From: Nitrospinia bacterium
Lineage (GTDB): Bacteria; Nitrospinota; Nitrospinia; Nitrospinales; JAJDAT01
Length of the DNA: 64,000 nucleotides
Direction of reading: 5' to 3'
Assembly (NCBI GenBank): GCA_029261715.1
Contig: JAJDAT010000049.1
Location: 372,001 to 436,000 of the forward strand
Made by a program: the position numbers and the translations under genes. Position 1 is the first letter of the stretch. Every line of letters starts with the position of its first letter. Positions 9,398 through 17,339 of the stretch are shown piece by piece. The notes beneath the pieces were generated by a model. The model made no database searches and was not told the origin of the DNA. It saw only the letters and a program-made list of their open reading frames with translations.

Positions 9398-11119
9398 ATG
9401 AGTCCTTCGAAGTCCTTAATGTTTTCTAATAACAATGGGAAAACATGGTTCTGGGTAGTAGTTTTTTGTTCTTTGTATTTGGTTCAACCCAAATTGGTTT
9501 TGAGTCATAGTCAGGAAGAAAAGAAACACGACTTGGAGAATTTAACTCCAAAACCTGAGGGAATGATTCAATTTGATAAAGATAGCAATCCGGGCGATGA
9601 GTACCTAAAAGAAAAGTCTAAAGACATTCCTTTCCGAACGATGGGCGCTCACGATATGATGGGCGAGGATATGGGGAAGAGTCAACTTTCTCCTGGTAAA
9701 GCTTTATTAGCCAGAGGCAAAGCGATTTATATGCATATGTGTGTGTTTTGCCACGGGAAGGATGGAAATGGAGGCGGTCCTGCAATGAGTTTTTTATATC
9801 CTTGGCCGCGTGATTTTAGATCTGGGATATTTAAATTTCGTTCGACTCCAACAGGTACTTTGCCGCGCGATGAAGACATTTATCGGACAATTATCAGAGG
9901 TATTCCTGGAACTTCTATGCCTAATTGGTCGGCGGCTCTTTCTCCTCAAGATACCTGGGCTTTGGTAAATATGATCAAAAGTTTCTCTCCAAGGTTTAAG
10001 TCTCAAGCTCAAGGGAAAGCGCTTAGCGTCACAGAACCCCCTCCCGCTTCATCAGAATCTATTACGCGGGGACAAGATTTATTCTTGAAGCATAAATGCA
10101 CAAACTGCCATGGCAAATCAGGAACGGGTGATGGGAAATTAGCCGAATCCCTGATGGATGCTTGGAAGCATGCTGTATTTGTTCATGATATTACTAACCC
10201 AGCATATTTAAAAGCTGGTCATGACGCAAAGTCTATTTTTCGCACTCTTTCTACAGGTTTGGATGGGACCCCTATGGAATCATATGCTCATCTTCCTGAA
10301 AAAGATCGCTGGGATTTAACAAACTTTATACGTTCTCGATTTTCTAATGAGCCGAATAATGCAGCGTTTGAAACGGATGTGTATTCTAAAAAAGTTAATT
10401 TCGAATTAGATACAGAAGTTGATAGTCCTGCTTGGGAAGGAGTTCAATCCACAGATATTGTTTTACGTCCACTTTCTGCAAGACGTGGCGCTGTTGAAAC
10501 GATTAACTTTTCTTCGATTAATAATGGAGAGCAACTTGCGGTCCGTTTAAGGTGGAAAGACCCCACTCCCGACGAGGATCAGACATTAGGCGATCAATAT
10601 TTAGATCAAGGAGCAATGCAATTTGCTCTTGGTTCCGTAACATTGCACACTCACGGTCATAACGAACCTTTTTGGGGAATGGGTAACCGTGGAAAGCCGG
10701 TAAATATTTGGCATTGGCGCTCGGGTTTAGAAAAAGCTTTAGAAAAAGCGGAAGATGAAGAATATCATGGGGATGTTGATATGGACGCTCTGATTTTTGG
10801 AGGTCAATATTCAAGCCCTGCTGCGGCTTTGAATAGGCCTAAAGAAACTGCTGTTACAGAGTTAAATGCTGAAGGGTTTGGTACGGTTACTCCTCAGCCT
10901 GCAGACAACCAGCACGTTATTGGGTCTGGGCAATGGAAGGATGGAGAATGGACAGTCGTTTTTTTACGAGATTTGATCCCTTTAGGTAAATGGGATATTA
11001 ATTTAACCAGAAAAGATCCCATCTTAGTTGCGTTTGCAGTTTGGGATGGATTGAAAGAAGACAGAAACGGTCGTAAAGTAGTTAGTGTATGGCAACGTTT
11101 GAATATCTTGGATAAATAA
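9398..11119 (+). CDS. Exported diheme cytochrome c with ethylbenzene-dehydrogenase-type heme b domain (NxrC-like)
   Basis: 573 aa. N-terminal hydrophobic signal (about residues 16-36). There are two cytochrome c domains, with heme motifs C115VFCH119 and C234TNCH238, each followed by a candidate distal Met region (GTSMPNW, GTPMESY). From about residue 325 comes an EB_dh domain (gamma subunits of type II DMSO-reductase-family enzymes such as EbdC and DdhC). Its hallmarks are FWGMGNRGKPVNIWHW (Met428 likely heme b ligand), WKDGEWTVVFLRDL and AFAVWDG followed by GRK (Lys560 likely ligand). Cytochrome c/EB_dh fusions are among the candidate NxrC subunits proposed for nitrite oxidisers. No alpha or beta subunit is adjacent, so the partner is unknown. 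AGAGGTAG precedes the ATG. Confidence 0.9.
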   Translation: MSPSKSLMFSNNNGKTWFWVVVFCSLYLVQPKLVLSHSQEEKKHDLENLTPKPEGMIQFDKDSNPGDEYLKEKSKDIPFRTMGAHDMMGEDMGKSQLSPGKALLARGKAIYMHMCVFCHGKDGNGGGPAMSFLYPWPRDFRSGIFKFRSTPTGTLPRDEDIYRTIIRGIPGTSMPNWSAALSPQDTWALVNMIKSFSPRFKSQAQGKALSVTEPPPASSESITRGQDLFLKHKCTNCHGKSGTGDGKLAESLMDAWKHAVFVHDITNPAYLKAGHDAKSIFRTLSTGLDGTPMESYAHLPEKDRWDLTNFIRSRFSNEPNNAAFETDVYSKKVNFELDTEVDSPAWEGVQSTDIVLRPLSARRGAVETINFSSINNGEQLAVRLRWKDPTPDEDQTLGDQYLDQGAMQFALGSVTLHTHGHNEPFWGMGNRGKPVNIWHWRSGLEKALEKAEDEEYHGDVDMDALIFGGQYSSPAAALNRPKETAVTELNAEGFGTVTPQPADNQHVIGSGQWKDGEWTVVFLRDLIPLGKWDINLTRKDPILVAFAVWDGLKEDRNGRKVVSVWQRLNILDK

Positions 11120-11122
11120 CCA

Positions 11123-12457
11123 GTGGATTGTTTTTTGATCCAAAAGAACTCCGAGGCCAAAAACCAAGATTTTTTGAAGGTCTTGATTTTTGGTCTTTTT
11201 TGTTTCTTAGGGGTGAATGGAGAAAAAAACGCTTTTGCGGATGAAGCAAAAGGTTTAGAAGAAGTCGCCCGATTATTGAAGTTTCACCAGCCGATATTAC
11301 CAAGTCAACCTCCACCTGATCGCTTTGAAAAACAAGTTTCATTATTTCCTGGTTCTGAACCGGTGTTGTTTTCGATTCCAGGTTTTCAGTCTTTTGGTTG
11401 CGGAAAATGCCATAAGCCTGAAACGCTAATTGAAAATGCGGGCAAAAGAATGACTGGATTAATCATCCGATTGAGGAAGGTGTTGCCTCAAGTTGGAGAA
11501 GTTCCACTTCGTCAATATATTTTACAAACTTATGCCAGTCCTCTACTTCGAGCTAATCAATTTGCTCATGCAACGTTTGATACGATTAGATTGTTTCCGA
11601 GAACAGTTATTATTGACGAGGAGATATTTAACCAAGAGACTCAGTTCCATGAAATTCTTCATTTAACTCAACCTTTTATTGGTCATCCCAATGAGCTAGA
11701 AGCTTATGGATTAAATATTCGCTCTGATCCTCGTTTTTTATTCCTAAACTTTCCTTATTTTGAAAATGTTTTTAAGGGGTTTTTTAAAACTGAATTTGGG
11801 AATATGTTGAATCGATTTTATGGACGCGATCTTAGAAATATTAAAGAGGTACCTCAACAAATCCTTCAGTTTAGTAAGCCTTTTGAACCTGAAACTTTGG
11901 AAACTGTTGCAAAGGCAATTAAAAGAATGGAACCTGTTCTTGATGAAGCATCGGTAATTATTCGCCAATACCCTTTAGAATCCGCCTATTTCAGCGAGCA
12001 AACTGGAGTGAGGTCTTTAATGCTTGATTTAGCGGCAGTTCGAACTTTAAACTTACCAGCAATAAAATCGTCTAAAAAAATCGTCAGAAGAGCTTTTGAA
12101 CTATTAAACCAACAGTTTGATAAGACTGACAATACTAGTTTAGGGTATGTTATTGATCGGAAAAGTGAGGCATTAACGATTCTAAAATATGACAGTAAAG
12201 TAAACGATGGTATCGAACGTTTGTCTTTATATTTTCATTTTTTAAAGGATCGATTTTTTTCTGAAAACGGAGAGCTTAATTTAACTCCGGCAGATACGGA
12301 AGATTTTAATAATTATGTATCCAGGAAGTTAGAAAATATTGCAAAAATGTTAAAAGCGGATGGGATTACGGAAATTGAAATCGACGCTGGTAGGAAAATA
12401 ATTCTTTCAATAAAAAAAGAACTCCAAGCGAAAAAGGAAGCGCTTGGAGTTCAATAA
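11123..12457 (+). CDS. Exported one-heme protein with an HExxH metalloprotease-like motif
   Basis: 444 aa with a GTG start only 3 bp after the cytochrome gene, so probably translationally coupled. A signal-like helix (KVLIFGLFCFLGV) comes first. One c-type heme motif lies at C93GKCH97. A segment QFHEILHLTQPF follows, with H176-E-x-x-H180, and GHPNELEAY supplies candidate third ligands (Glu191, Glu193), as in gluzincin-type metallopeptidases. The rest is mostly helical and ends in a Lys-rich tail. No family recognised. It may process or mature its neighbour, or be a redox protein with a relic metal site; neither is shown. The final codons double as a terminator for nuoB on the other strand. 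Confidence 0.75.
   Translation: MDCFLIQKNSEAKNQDFLKVLIFGLFCFLGVNGEKNAFADEAKGLEEVARLLKFHQPILPSQPPPDRFEKQVSLFPGSEPVLFSIPGFQSFGCGKCHKPETLIENAGKRMTGLIIRLRKVLPQVGEVPLRQYILQTYASPLLRANQFAHATFDTIRLFPRTVIIDEEIFNQETQFHEILHLTQPFIGHPNELEAYGLNIRSDPRFLFLNFPYFENVFKGFFKTEFGNMLNRFYGRDLRNIKEVPQQILQFSKPFEPETLETVAKAIKRMEPVLDEASVIIRQYPLESAYFSEQTGVRSLMLDLAAVRTLNLPAIKSSKKIVRRAFELLNQQFDKTDNTSLGYVIDRKSEALTILKYDSKVNDGIERLSLYFHFLKDRFFSENGELNLTPADTEDFNNYVSRKLENIAKMLKADGITEIEIDAGRKIILSIKKELQAKKEALGVQ
12410..12452 (-). terminator. Intrinsic terminator for nuoB, inside the end of the convergent gene
   Basis: A perfect 12-bp inverted repeat pairs 12419-12430 with 12441-12452 around a 10-nt loop. Read on the minus strand it is followed by TTTTTTTATT, a standard U-tract. 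It lies within the last codons of the plus-strand heme/HExxH gene, 37 bp past the nuoB stop. Confidence 0.85.
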
Positions 12458-12488
12458 TTATTCTAAAATACTTTTTTGAAGCGCCTGT

Positions 12489-13019
12489 TTATATATTGGC
12501 AGCAGGCGTGATCATCGCCGGACCTTTAACATGGTCGGCTAAAGTTTCATTTTGTACTTTGTCTTGTAATTTAATTAGAGCGTCAATTACCATTTCTGGT
12601 CGTGGTGGACAACCCGGGATATAAACATCCACAGGAATCAGAGTATCAATTCCCATAACCGTGGAATAGTTATCATAGAATCCACCCGAAACTGTACAAA
12701 CTCCATAGGCTACAACCCATTTAGGTTCAGCCATTTGATTGTAAACTTTTGTCAAAATGGGAGCTTGTTTATGACTAATAGTTCCAACAACCATTAGCAA
12801 ATCTGCCTGTCGAGGTGAAAATCGCGGGAAAGCGGCTCCAAACCGATCTAGATCGTATCGAGGCCCTGCCACAGACATAAACTCCATACCGCAACAAGCG
12901 GTAATAAACGGATAAATAAAGAAAGAATATTTTCTCGCCCAGTTAATGGCTTGAGTCATTTGAGTAACAATGACATTATTCCCTAAGCTCATTTCTAGGT
13001 CAGATCGAGCGCCAGCCAT
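12489..13019 (-). CDS. nuoB: NADH-quinone oxidoreductase subunit B (solitary)
   Basis: 176 aa from the ATG at 13019, which has AGGAG six bases upstream; an in-frame TTG two codons earlier lacks a proper site. It carries the full set of cluster N2 cysteines (TACCGMEF, YGVCTVSGG, PGCPPRPE) and the RYDLDRFG and SHKQAP motifs of the complex I / group 4 hydrogenase small subunit. It passes electrons from the Fe-S chain to quinone in the peripheral arm. Unusually, no other nuo gene is adjacent; it stands alone with its own terminator. It could be a displaced or second-copy subunit. Confidence 0.93.
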   Translation of the reverse strand: MAGARSDLEMSLGNNVIVTQMTQAINWARKYSFFIYPFITACCGMEFMSVAGPRYDLDRFGAAFPRFSPRQADLLMVVGTISHKQAPILTKVYNQMAEPKWVVAYGVCTVSGGFYDNYSTVMGIDTLIPVDVYIPGCPPRPEMVIDALIKLQDKVQNETLADHVKGPAMITPAANI

Positions 13020-13226
13020 GCACAACTCCTTTTTATATAAATGGTGACTCTATAACGATTTTAGTATATCATCATAGAAAGATTTCAAAAAAAAATCAAA
13101 CAATAACTTTGAATCGGTAACAATAATTCTGGCGATTTAAAGTTATTTTATTTTGTAAGAGCTTTGAGTTTATTGGTCAGTTTTTTTATTGTGCTTAGTT
13201 TTAGAATTTTTAGGAGAATTTAATTT

Positions 13227-13796
13227 ATGACATACTTTTCCGCTGAACAACCGAAGTTCATGTCAAAATCTGAATCCGATAAGCTGTTTCAGGCCCAACT
13301 GAGCAAAGATGGTAAGACATTAGATTTAACAGCAATGCATTTAGAGGAAATGGGAGCAAAAGATGTATCTAACTGCGAGTTTATTGCAGAAATAAATAGC
13401 CTCGAATTTGGAAACAATTTGTGCGGTTCTAAAGGCGCTCGGCATATCGCAAAATCTAAATACCTTACGAACCTGACTTCCCTAAACCTTTTTTATAATC
13501 GGATTTTGGACGAAGGCTGCAAACATATTGCAGTTTCGGATAATCTTATTTCCGTAAAAAACTTGAATTTGTCCGATAACGAAATTGGGGATGAAGGCGC
13601 TTTCATGTTAGCAAAATTTTTACCTTTGTTTACTAACTTAGTCAGGTTAGACCTGAGGTATAACCGGCTTAAAGAAGATGGTAAAGCGGCGATGAGAGAA
13701 GCTCAAAAAGTAATGAGCTTGAAGCACCTCTTGTTGGATAAGGATGAGGGCTATGGTATTGAAGAAAAAGGAAGCCGTACGCGTGGTGGTTACTAA
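13227..13796 (+). CDS. Leucine-rich repeat protein (ribonuclease-inhibitor type)
   Basis: 189 aa. About four RI-type LRR units run through the middle (LTSLNLFYNRILDEGCKHIA, VKNLNLSDNEIGDEGAFMLA, LVRLDLRYNRLKEDGKAAM), each with the LxLxxNxIxDEGA pattern. No signal peptide, so a cytosolic interaction protein is likely. TAGGAG precedes the ATG. The stop codon overlaps the convergent gene by 3-4 bp. No specific function can be assigned. Confidence 0.8.
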   Translation: MTYFSAEQPKFMSKSESDKLFQAQLSKDGKTLDLTAMHLEEMGAKDVSNCEFIAEINSLEFGNNLCGSKGARHIAKSKYLTNLTSLNLFYNRILDEGCKHIAVSDNLISVKNLNLSDNEIGDEGAFMLAKFLPLFTNLVRLDLRYNRLKEDGKAAMREAQKVMSLKHLLLDKDEGYGIEEKGSRTRGGY

Positions 13797-14638
13797 TTAG
13801 AGCTTTCTTTTAGCGGAGCAAGATTAGAGTTTTCGAAGATCGTTCTAATATCCCCAAAGCATATTCCTGCAATTTCTAGGGACTTGGGTAATCTTTGCCC
13901 ACTGTAGACTGTTGTCCACACTGTACTTCCCATTTCTTGAATGTTTTGAATAAGCCTATCTAAAGTTCCTTTTTGCAGGCAAGAGATCAAATTCAGTCCA
14001 ATAGGATTCCATTTTTGGCTTAAATCTGAGCATTGGCGAAAAAATGCCAGTTCCTTTTGAATCTGATCTAATTGATTGCCAGTAAAATCGATTTTTGAGT
14101 TAGAAAGTATTTCAGTTAGTTTTTGTTTAGCGTCTTTTGTTTTTCGAATATTTAGAATATTTTTAAGCCAATTACCCTTCATATTTCTAAGGGAGATAAC
14201 TATTTGCCAAGCTTGTTCGAGAGAGTCTTTGGACACGTCTTGATTTAGATCAAATTTTTCAAACTCTTTTTGAGCAATTTCTTGAATTCTTAATAAATCT
14301 CTATTCAACTCCCTTAGGGTTGCGTTTAGGTCTGACACTGATACGGGGTCTTCGTTTTGGCGGGATTTTTTTAGAGAAATGCGTTCGACATCCCCAGATT
14401 TAGTAGGAGTTTCTACCATATCTATTTCGCGAATTTGTAAAAGATCGTTGAATGCTTTTGAAGATAGAAATAATTCCATTTCAAATTTTTTTTTCAAATA
14501 AATTCTACTTTTTCTGCATTTTTCTAATTCCCTTAATGTTTCTATGAGGAGCTCAAGGTCTTCGTCAATGATTTCGAAATCATTTAAATTTATATTTGGA
14601 TTTAATAGTTTTTCTAAGTGCCGTAAAGGAAATTTCAT
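13793..14638 (-). CDS. Uncharacterised helical protein
   Basis: 281 aa, soluble, Leu/Glu/Lys-rich. Heptad-like stretches around residues 25-60 and 100-140 suggest coiled coil. No signal peptide, membrane segment or recognised catalytic motif. The 3' end overlaps the convergent LRR gene by a few bases. Not recognised; the length and clean frame support a real gene. Confidence 0.65.
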   Translation of the reverse strand: MKFPLRHLEKLLNPNINLNDFEIIDEDLELLIETLRELEKCRKSRIYLKKKFEMELFLSSKAFNDLLQIREIDMVETPTKSGDVERISLKKSRQNEDPVSVSDLNATLRELNRDLLRIQEIAQKEFEKFDLNQDVSKDSLEQAWQIVISLRNMKGNWLKNILNIRKTKDAKQKLTEILSNSKIDFTGNQLDQIQKELAFFRQCSDLSQKWNPIGLNLISCLQKGTLDRLIQNIQEMGSTVWTTVYSGQRLPKSLEIAGICFGDIRTIFENSNLAPLKESSN

Positions 14639-14817
14639 TTCGTAGCGTTTATTTTGGATTTAGATTGGAAAATCGATTTAATTTATTAAAGATTTCATTT
14701 ATTGATTAAACAAGGTTGATTTTTATGAAAAACTTGATAACATTCCCCCAAAATAAACCAAAGTTGTCGTTAAGGCAATCTTCTTGAGTTTTAATAAATT
14801 TCCTGCCTTTATTTTGT

Positions 14818-14904
14818 GCGAGGGTGGCGGAACTGGTAGACGCACAGGACTTAAAATCCTGCGGTGGTAACACCGTGCGGGTTCGATTCCCGCCCTTCGC
14901 ACCA
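14818..14904 (+). tRNA. tRNA-Leu (anticodon UAA)
   Basis: Cloverleaf by eye. The acceptor stem pairs GCGAGGG (14818-14824) with CCTTCGC. The anticodon stem CAGGA/TCCTG has loop CTTAAAA, giving TAA. A long variable arm is followed by a T-arm GCGGG/CCCGC with loop TTCGATT. CCA is encoded at 14902-14904. It shares the acceptor stem and the GTGGCGGAACTGG D-arm with the tRNA-Leu at 54, so the two are paralogues. Confidence 0.96.
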
Positions 14905-15244
14905 TTTTTCTTAATAGTTTTCTAGTCTTTTAAAGAGTCAAGCGTTGTATTTTCAGCTATTTAGAAACTTGTTTCAGTGGTACAAACATTTTTTTGTTTA
15001 AATATTTAGCTGTCTGGCGGTGCTAATAGCTAATGGGATTAAATTATGGAATCCTTGTGTTTGCGGCTTAACATTGTAAATGTTAAAATAAGCGAGTATA
15101 AAAGTTAGAAAAACTTAATTATTAGCTGTTCCTTTTAATCGTTAACATATTGTATTTTAAGAATATTATTTTCAAAAAGCACGTATTGACGATTTCAGAG
15201 AATTACCCCAATATCCCCCATTTTTTAGGGAAGGTTATGGTTTA
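14905..15244. other. Gene-free stretch
   Basis: 340 bp of AT-rich sequence between tRNA-Leu and the response regulator. It contains only very short frames without ribosome sites. The regulator's promoter is presumably here but no convincing -35/-10 pair was seen. Confidence 0.5.
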
Positions 15245-15760
15245 ATGGACATCGAAAAAATGGTACTGGATTCAAAGATCCTTATTGTAGATGACGAGCG
15301 AACCCATTTAGTCCTTGTAGAAAGGGCTTTAAAGCATGGTGGATTTTCGGCAATTAAAAGTACTTTAGATCCAAGGGAAGTTTGCGATATCTATAAATCA
15401 TTTCTTCCTGACTTGATTTTGTTAGATATTATGATGCCTCATATGGATGGTTTCCAAGTAATGGATCAACTAAAAGAACTGGATAACCTAAAGGGTTTTC
15501 GTGATGGAACTCTTCCAATTTTAGTTATGACAGCTAGAACCGACCCTGAGACATGTTTTCTTTCTTATAATGCCGGGGCTCGAGATTTTCTTGAAAAGCC
15601 TATTAGCGTACCGGTTGTTCTATCTCGTGTTAGAAATTTATTGGAATCATCGTATAGAGAGGATGCTGTTGAGGCCTTGAATCGAGATAATGAAAATTTA
15701 AGACGAGAAATAGAAGTTTTAAAAGCTGAGAACTCAAGCTTAAAGGCAAAGTTGGGTTAA
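15245..15760 (+). CDS. Single-domain response regulator with C-terminal coiled coil
   Basis: 171 aa. CheY-like receiver with acidic pocket DDE (16-18), phosphoacceptor Asp61 (LLDIMMPHMDG), Thr96 (VMTART) and Lys118 (FLEKP). The C-terminal 35 residues form a leucine/asparagine-spaced coiled coil (NRDNENLRREIEVLKAENSS), probably for dimerisation. There is no DNA-binding or enzymatic output domain. It is followed after one base by a cNMP-binding-domain gene, implying co-translation and joint function. The cognate kinase is not in the window. Confidence 0.92.
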   Translation: MDIEKMVLDSKILIVDDERTHLVLVERALKHGGFSAIKSTLDPREVCDIYKSFLPDLILLDIMMPHMDGFQVMDQLKELDNLKGFRDGTLPILVMTARTDPETCFLSYNAGARDFLEKPISVPVVLSRVRNLLESSYREDAVEALNRDNENLRREIEVLKAENSSLKAKLG

Positions 15761-15761
15761 C

Positions 15762-16112
15762 GTGAAGCGCATAAATATAAAAAAAGGCGATAGTATCATT
15801 GAAGAAGGTCAACCTTCGGGTTCTGCATATATTCTAGAATCTGGAAAGATGGAAGTGAGTAAAACTTGCATTAACGGTGAAAAAAAAGTGATGGCAGTTT
15901 TGGAAGAAAAGGCGTTTATAGGTGAAATGGGATTAATTGACGGATTGCCTCGCTCAACGACAGTTACAGCCATAGAAAATTGCACTGTTAGCGAATTTAC
16001 TTTAGAGATGTTTAATTCTTTAGCGAAAAGAAATCCACGCGCTTTAATGCCGTTTTTAAGAATTCTTGCTTCGCGCCTTCGTTCAACCTTAAAGATAATA
16101 GAGGATGATTGA
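15762..16112 (+). CDS. Standalone cyclic-nucleotide-binding domain protein (paralogue 1)
   Basis: 116 aa with a GTG start one base after the response regulator. It is almost entirely one cNMP-binding beta-roll, with the phosphate-binding cassette FIGEMGLIDGLPRSTTVTA (Glu and Arg retained, so binding-competent by motif). It ends in a short helix resembling the CRP hinge (ALMPFLRILASRLRSTLK) but has no HTH. It is clearly paralogous to the proteins at 35332 and 36080. It presumably acts through the adjacent response regulator or another partner. Confidence 0.88.
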   Translation: MKRINIKKGDSIIEEGQPSGSAYILESGKMEVSKTCINGEKKVMAVLEEKAFIGEMGLIDGLPRSTTVTAIENCTVSEFTLEMFNSLAKRNPRALMPFLRILASRLRSTLKIIEDD

Positions 16113-16347
16113 GAGCATTTTAAGTATTAGCAGTTAGATCTTTTATTATTTTTAAGATCATCGCTTTCCAAAAACTCCTCAAAAAAATCCCTCCCTGAGC
16201 TTTTAGCATTTCCTTTTTCAAGAAAACATACTTCTAAACAATAGTGTATTAAAGTTTTTTAAAGTAATGAGAAAGCTGGCTAAACATTTAAAAAATAAGA
16301 GCCTAGTAGGCTAGGCTAGCGAAAAGATAATTTGGAAGGTCAAGGGC

Positions 16348-16387
16348 AAAAAAAAAGGCAAGGCGTTAAACGCCTTGCCTTTTATTT
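16348..16387. terminator. Bidirectional intrinsic terminator
   Basis: A perfect 10-bp stem, AGGCAAGGCG (16356-16365) with CGCCTTGCCT (16371-16380), loop TTAAA. A run of A precedes it on the plus strand (U-tract for the minus-strand cytochrome gene ending at 16407), and TTTATTT follows it for plus-strand transcripts. Confidence 0.93.
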
Positions 16388-16406
16388 AACAGTATAGAAA
16401 CTGAAA

Positions 16407-16838
16407 TTATTTCATCAAGTCTGAACGAATATATTTGATGACATCCCAGATATCTTTATCTTTCAAGGTTTTGCCATGGGCAACCATACCAGTTCCAGGG
16501 GAACCTTTCTTAATGATATGAAACATTTGACCAGCAGAAACTTTTTTCATTGTTGCTGCACAGGTGAAGTTTCTAGGAGCTGGTTTCAACGCTTTTCCTA
16601 GTTTTCCAGCGCCATCACCTTTAGCTCCATGACAGTTTTTACATGCCATTGGTTTTGCTTTTTTATTGTAAAGAGCTTTACCATGAGCTGCATCAGCTTT
16701 ACCGGTTTTGTCCATTTTAGCTACATTAGATGGAGCCGCTTTAGTTTTTCTCGGCTGAGGACATTTAGATGCGAAAGCAGAACTAGCCACCGATAAGGTG
16801 AAGAGAACAGCGACCAAACAAATGAAGGACTTTTTCAT
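16407..16838 (-). CDS. Periplasmic monoheme cytochrome c (class I)
   Basis: 143 aa. A clear Sec signal (MKKSFICLVAVLFTLSVASSAFA) is followed by a Lys-rich linker and one cytochrome c domain. The heme motif is CKNCHG near residue 61 and a likely distal Met lies in GTGMVAHGKTL. Periplasmic electron carrier, partner unknown. AGGAGATAGG precedes the ATG. It has its own near-consensus promoter and strong terminator, so it is a highly expressed monocistronic gene by inference. The high Lys content implies a basic protein that could dock to acidic redox partners. Confidence 0.93.
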   Translation of the reverse strand: MKKSFICLVAVLFTLSVASSAFASKCPQPRKTKAAPSNVAKMDKTGKADAAHGKALYNKKAKPMACKNCHGAKGDGAGKLGKALKPAPRNFTCAATMKKVSAGQMFHIIKKGSPGTGMVAHGKTLKDKDIWDVIKYIRSDLMK

Positions 16839-16960
16839 TTAACCTATCTCCTTTTTTAAAGATAATCTAACAATAAAACAACCTTTTATTAAGCATTTTC
16901 CGAATTGATGAAACGCCTTTAAAACTTTAGGAAAATTTACATTAAAAATTGAAAGGTTGA

Positions 16961-16988
16961 ATTATAGTTTATCTGCTTGGTCTGTCAA
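16961..16988 (-). promoter_or_regulatory. Near-consensus sigma-70 promoter for the cytochrome c gene
   Basis: Read on the minus strand: TTGACA (16988-16983), a 16-bp spacer, then TATAAT (16966-16961). Both hexamers are perfect. Transcription would start near 16954, leaving a leader of about 115 nt before the ATG at 16838. Confidence 0.85.
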
Positions 16989-17339
16989 TAAAAAATTTAG
17001 GCGCTTTTATGAAATTTCTTCACTATTTACTTTGTTCTAATAACCTAGTTCTTTCTTAGTTAATAAGCTTTGCTCTTATATCTATCTTAAAAACAATAGG
17101 TTGGCCCTGGTTTTGCCGATTTGGCTTGATTTTAAGGCTTTTAAAAAGTATTCTTAAAACCTCATAACAATTCTTCAAGTATTTATTTGAATATATTTCC
17201 TTCATAGATTTTTTCTAAGTTTGGAATAAATCTTTCGATTAAAAGGAAATTTGAATAATTCTGTTAATTCCTATTTATAAATCTTTGGTTACGTTAATAA
17301 CTCGCGGGTCGAGGGTTTGTATTTATAAAGGGGTTATTT
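16989..17339. other. Gene-free stretch
   Basis: About 350 bp between the cytochrome promoter and the KamA-family gene. AT-rich; no hairpin terminator, RNA gene or credible small ORF was seen. It must carry the promoter of the radical SAM gene. Confidence 0.45.

Noticed and set aside
15015-15030. TGGCGGTGCTAATAGC as a possible sigma-54 promoter
   Set aside because: The -12 GC is misplaced relative to the -24 GG (spacing does not fit).
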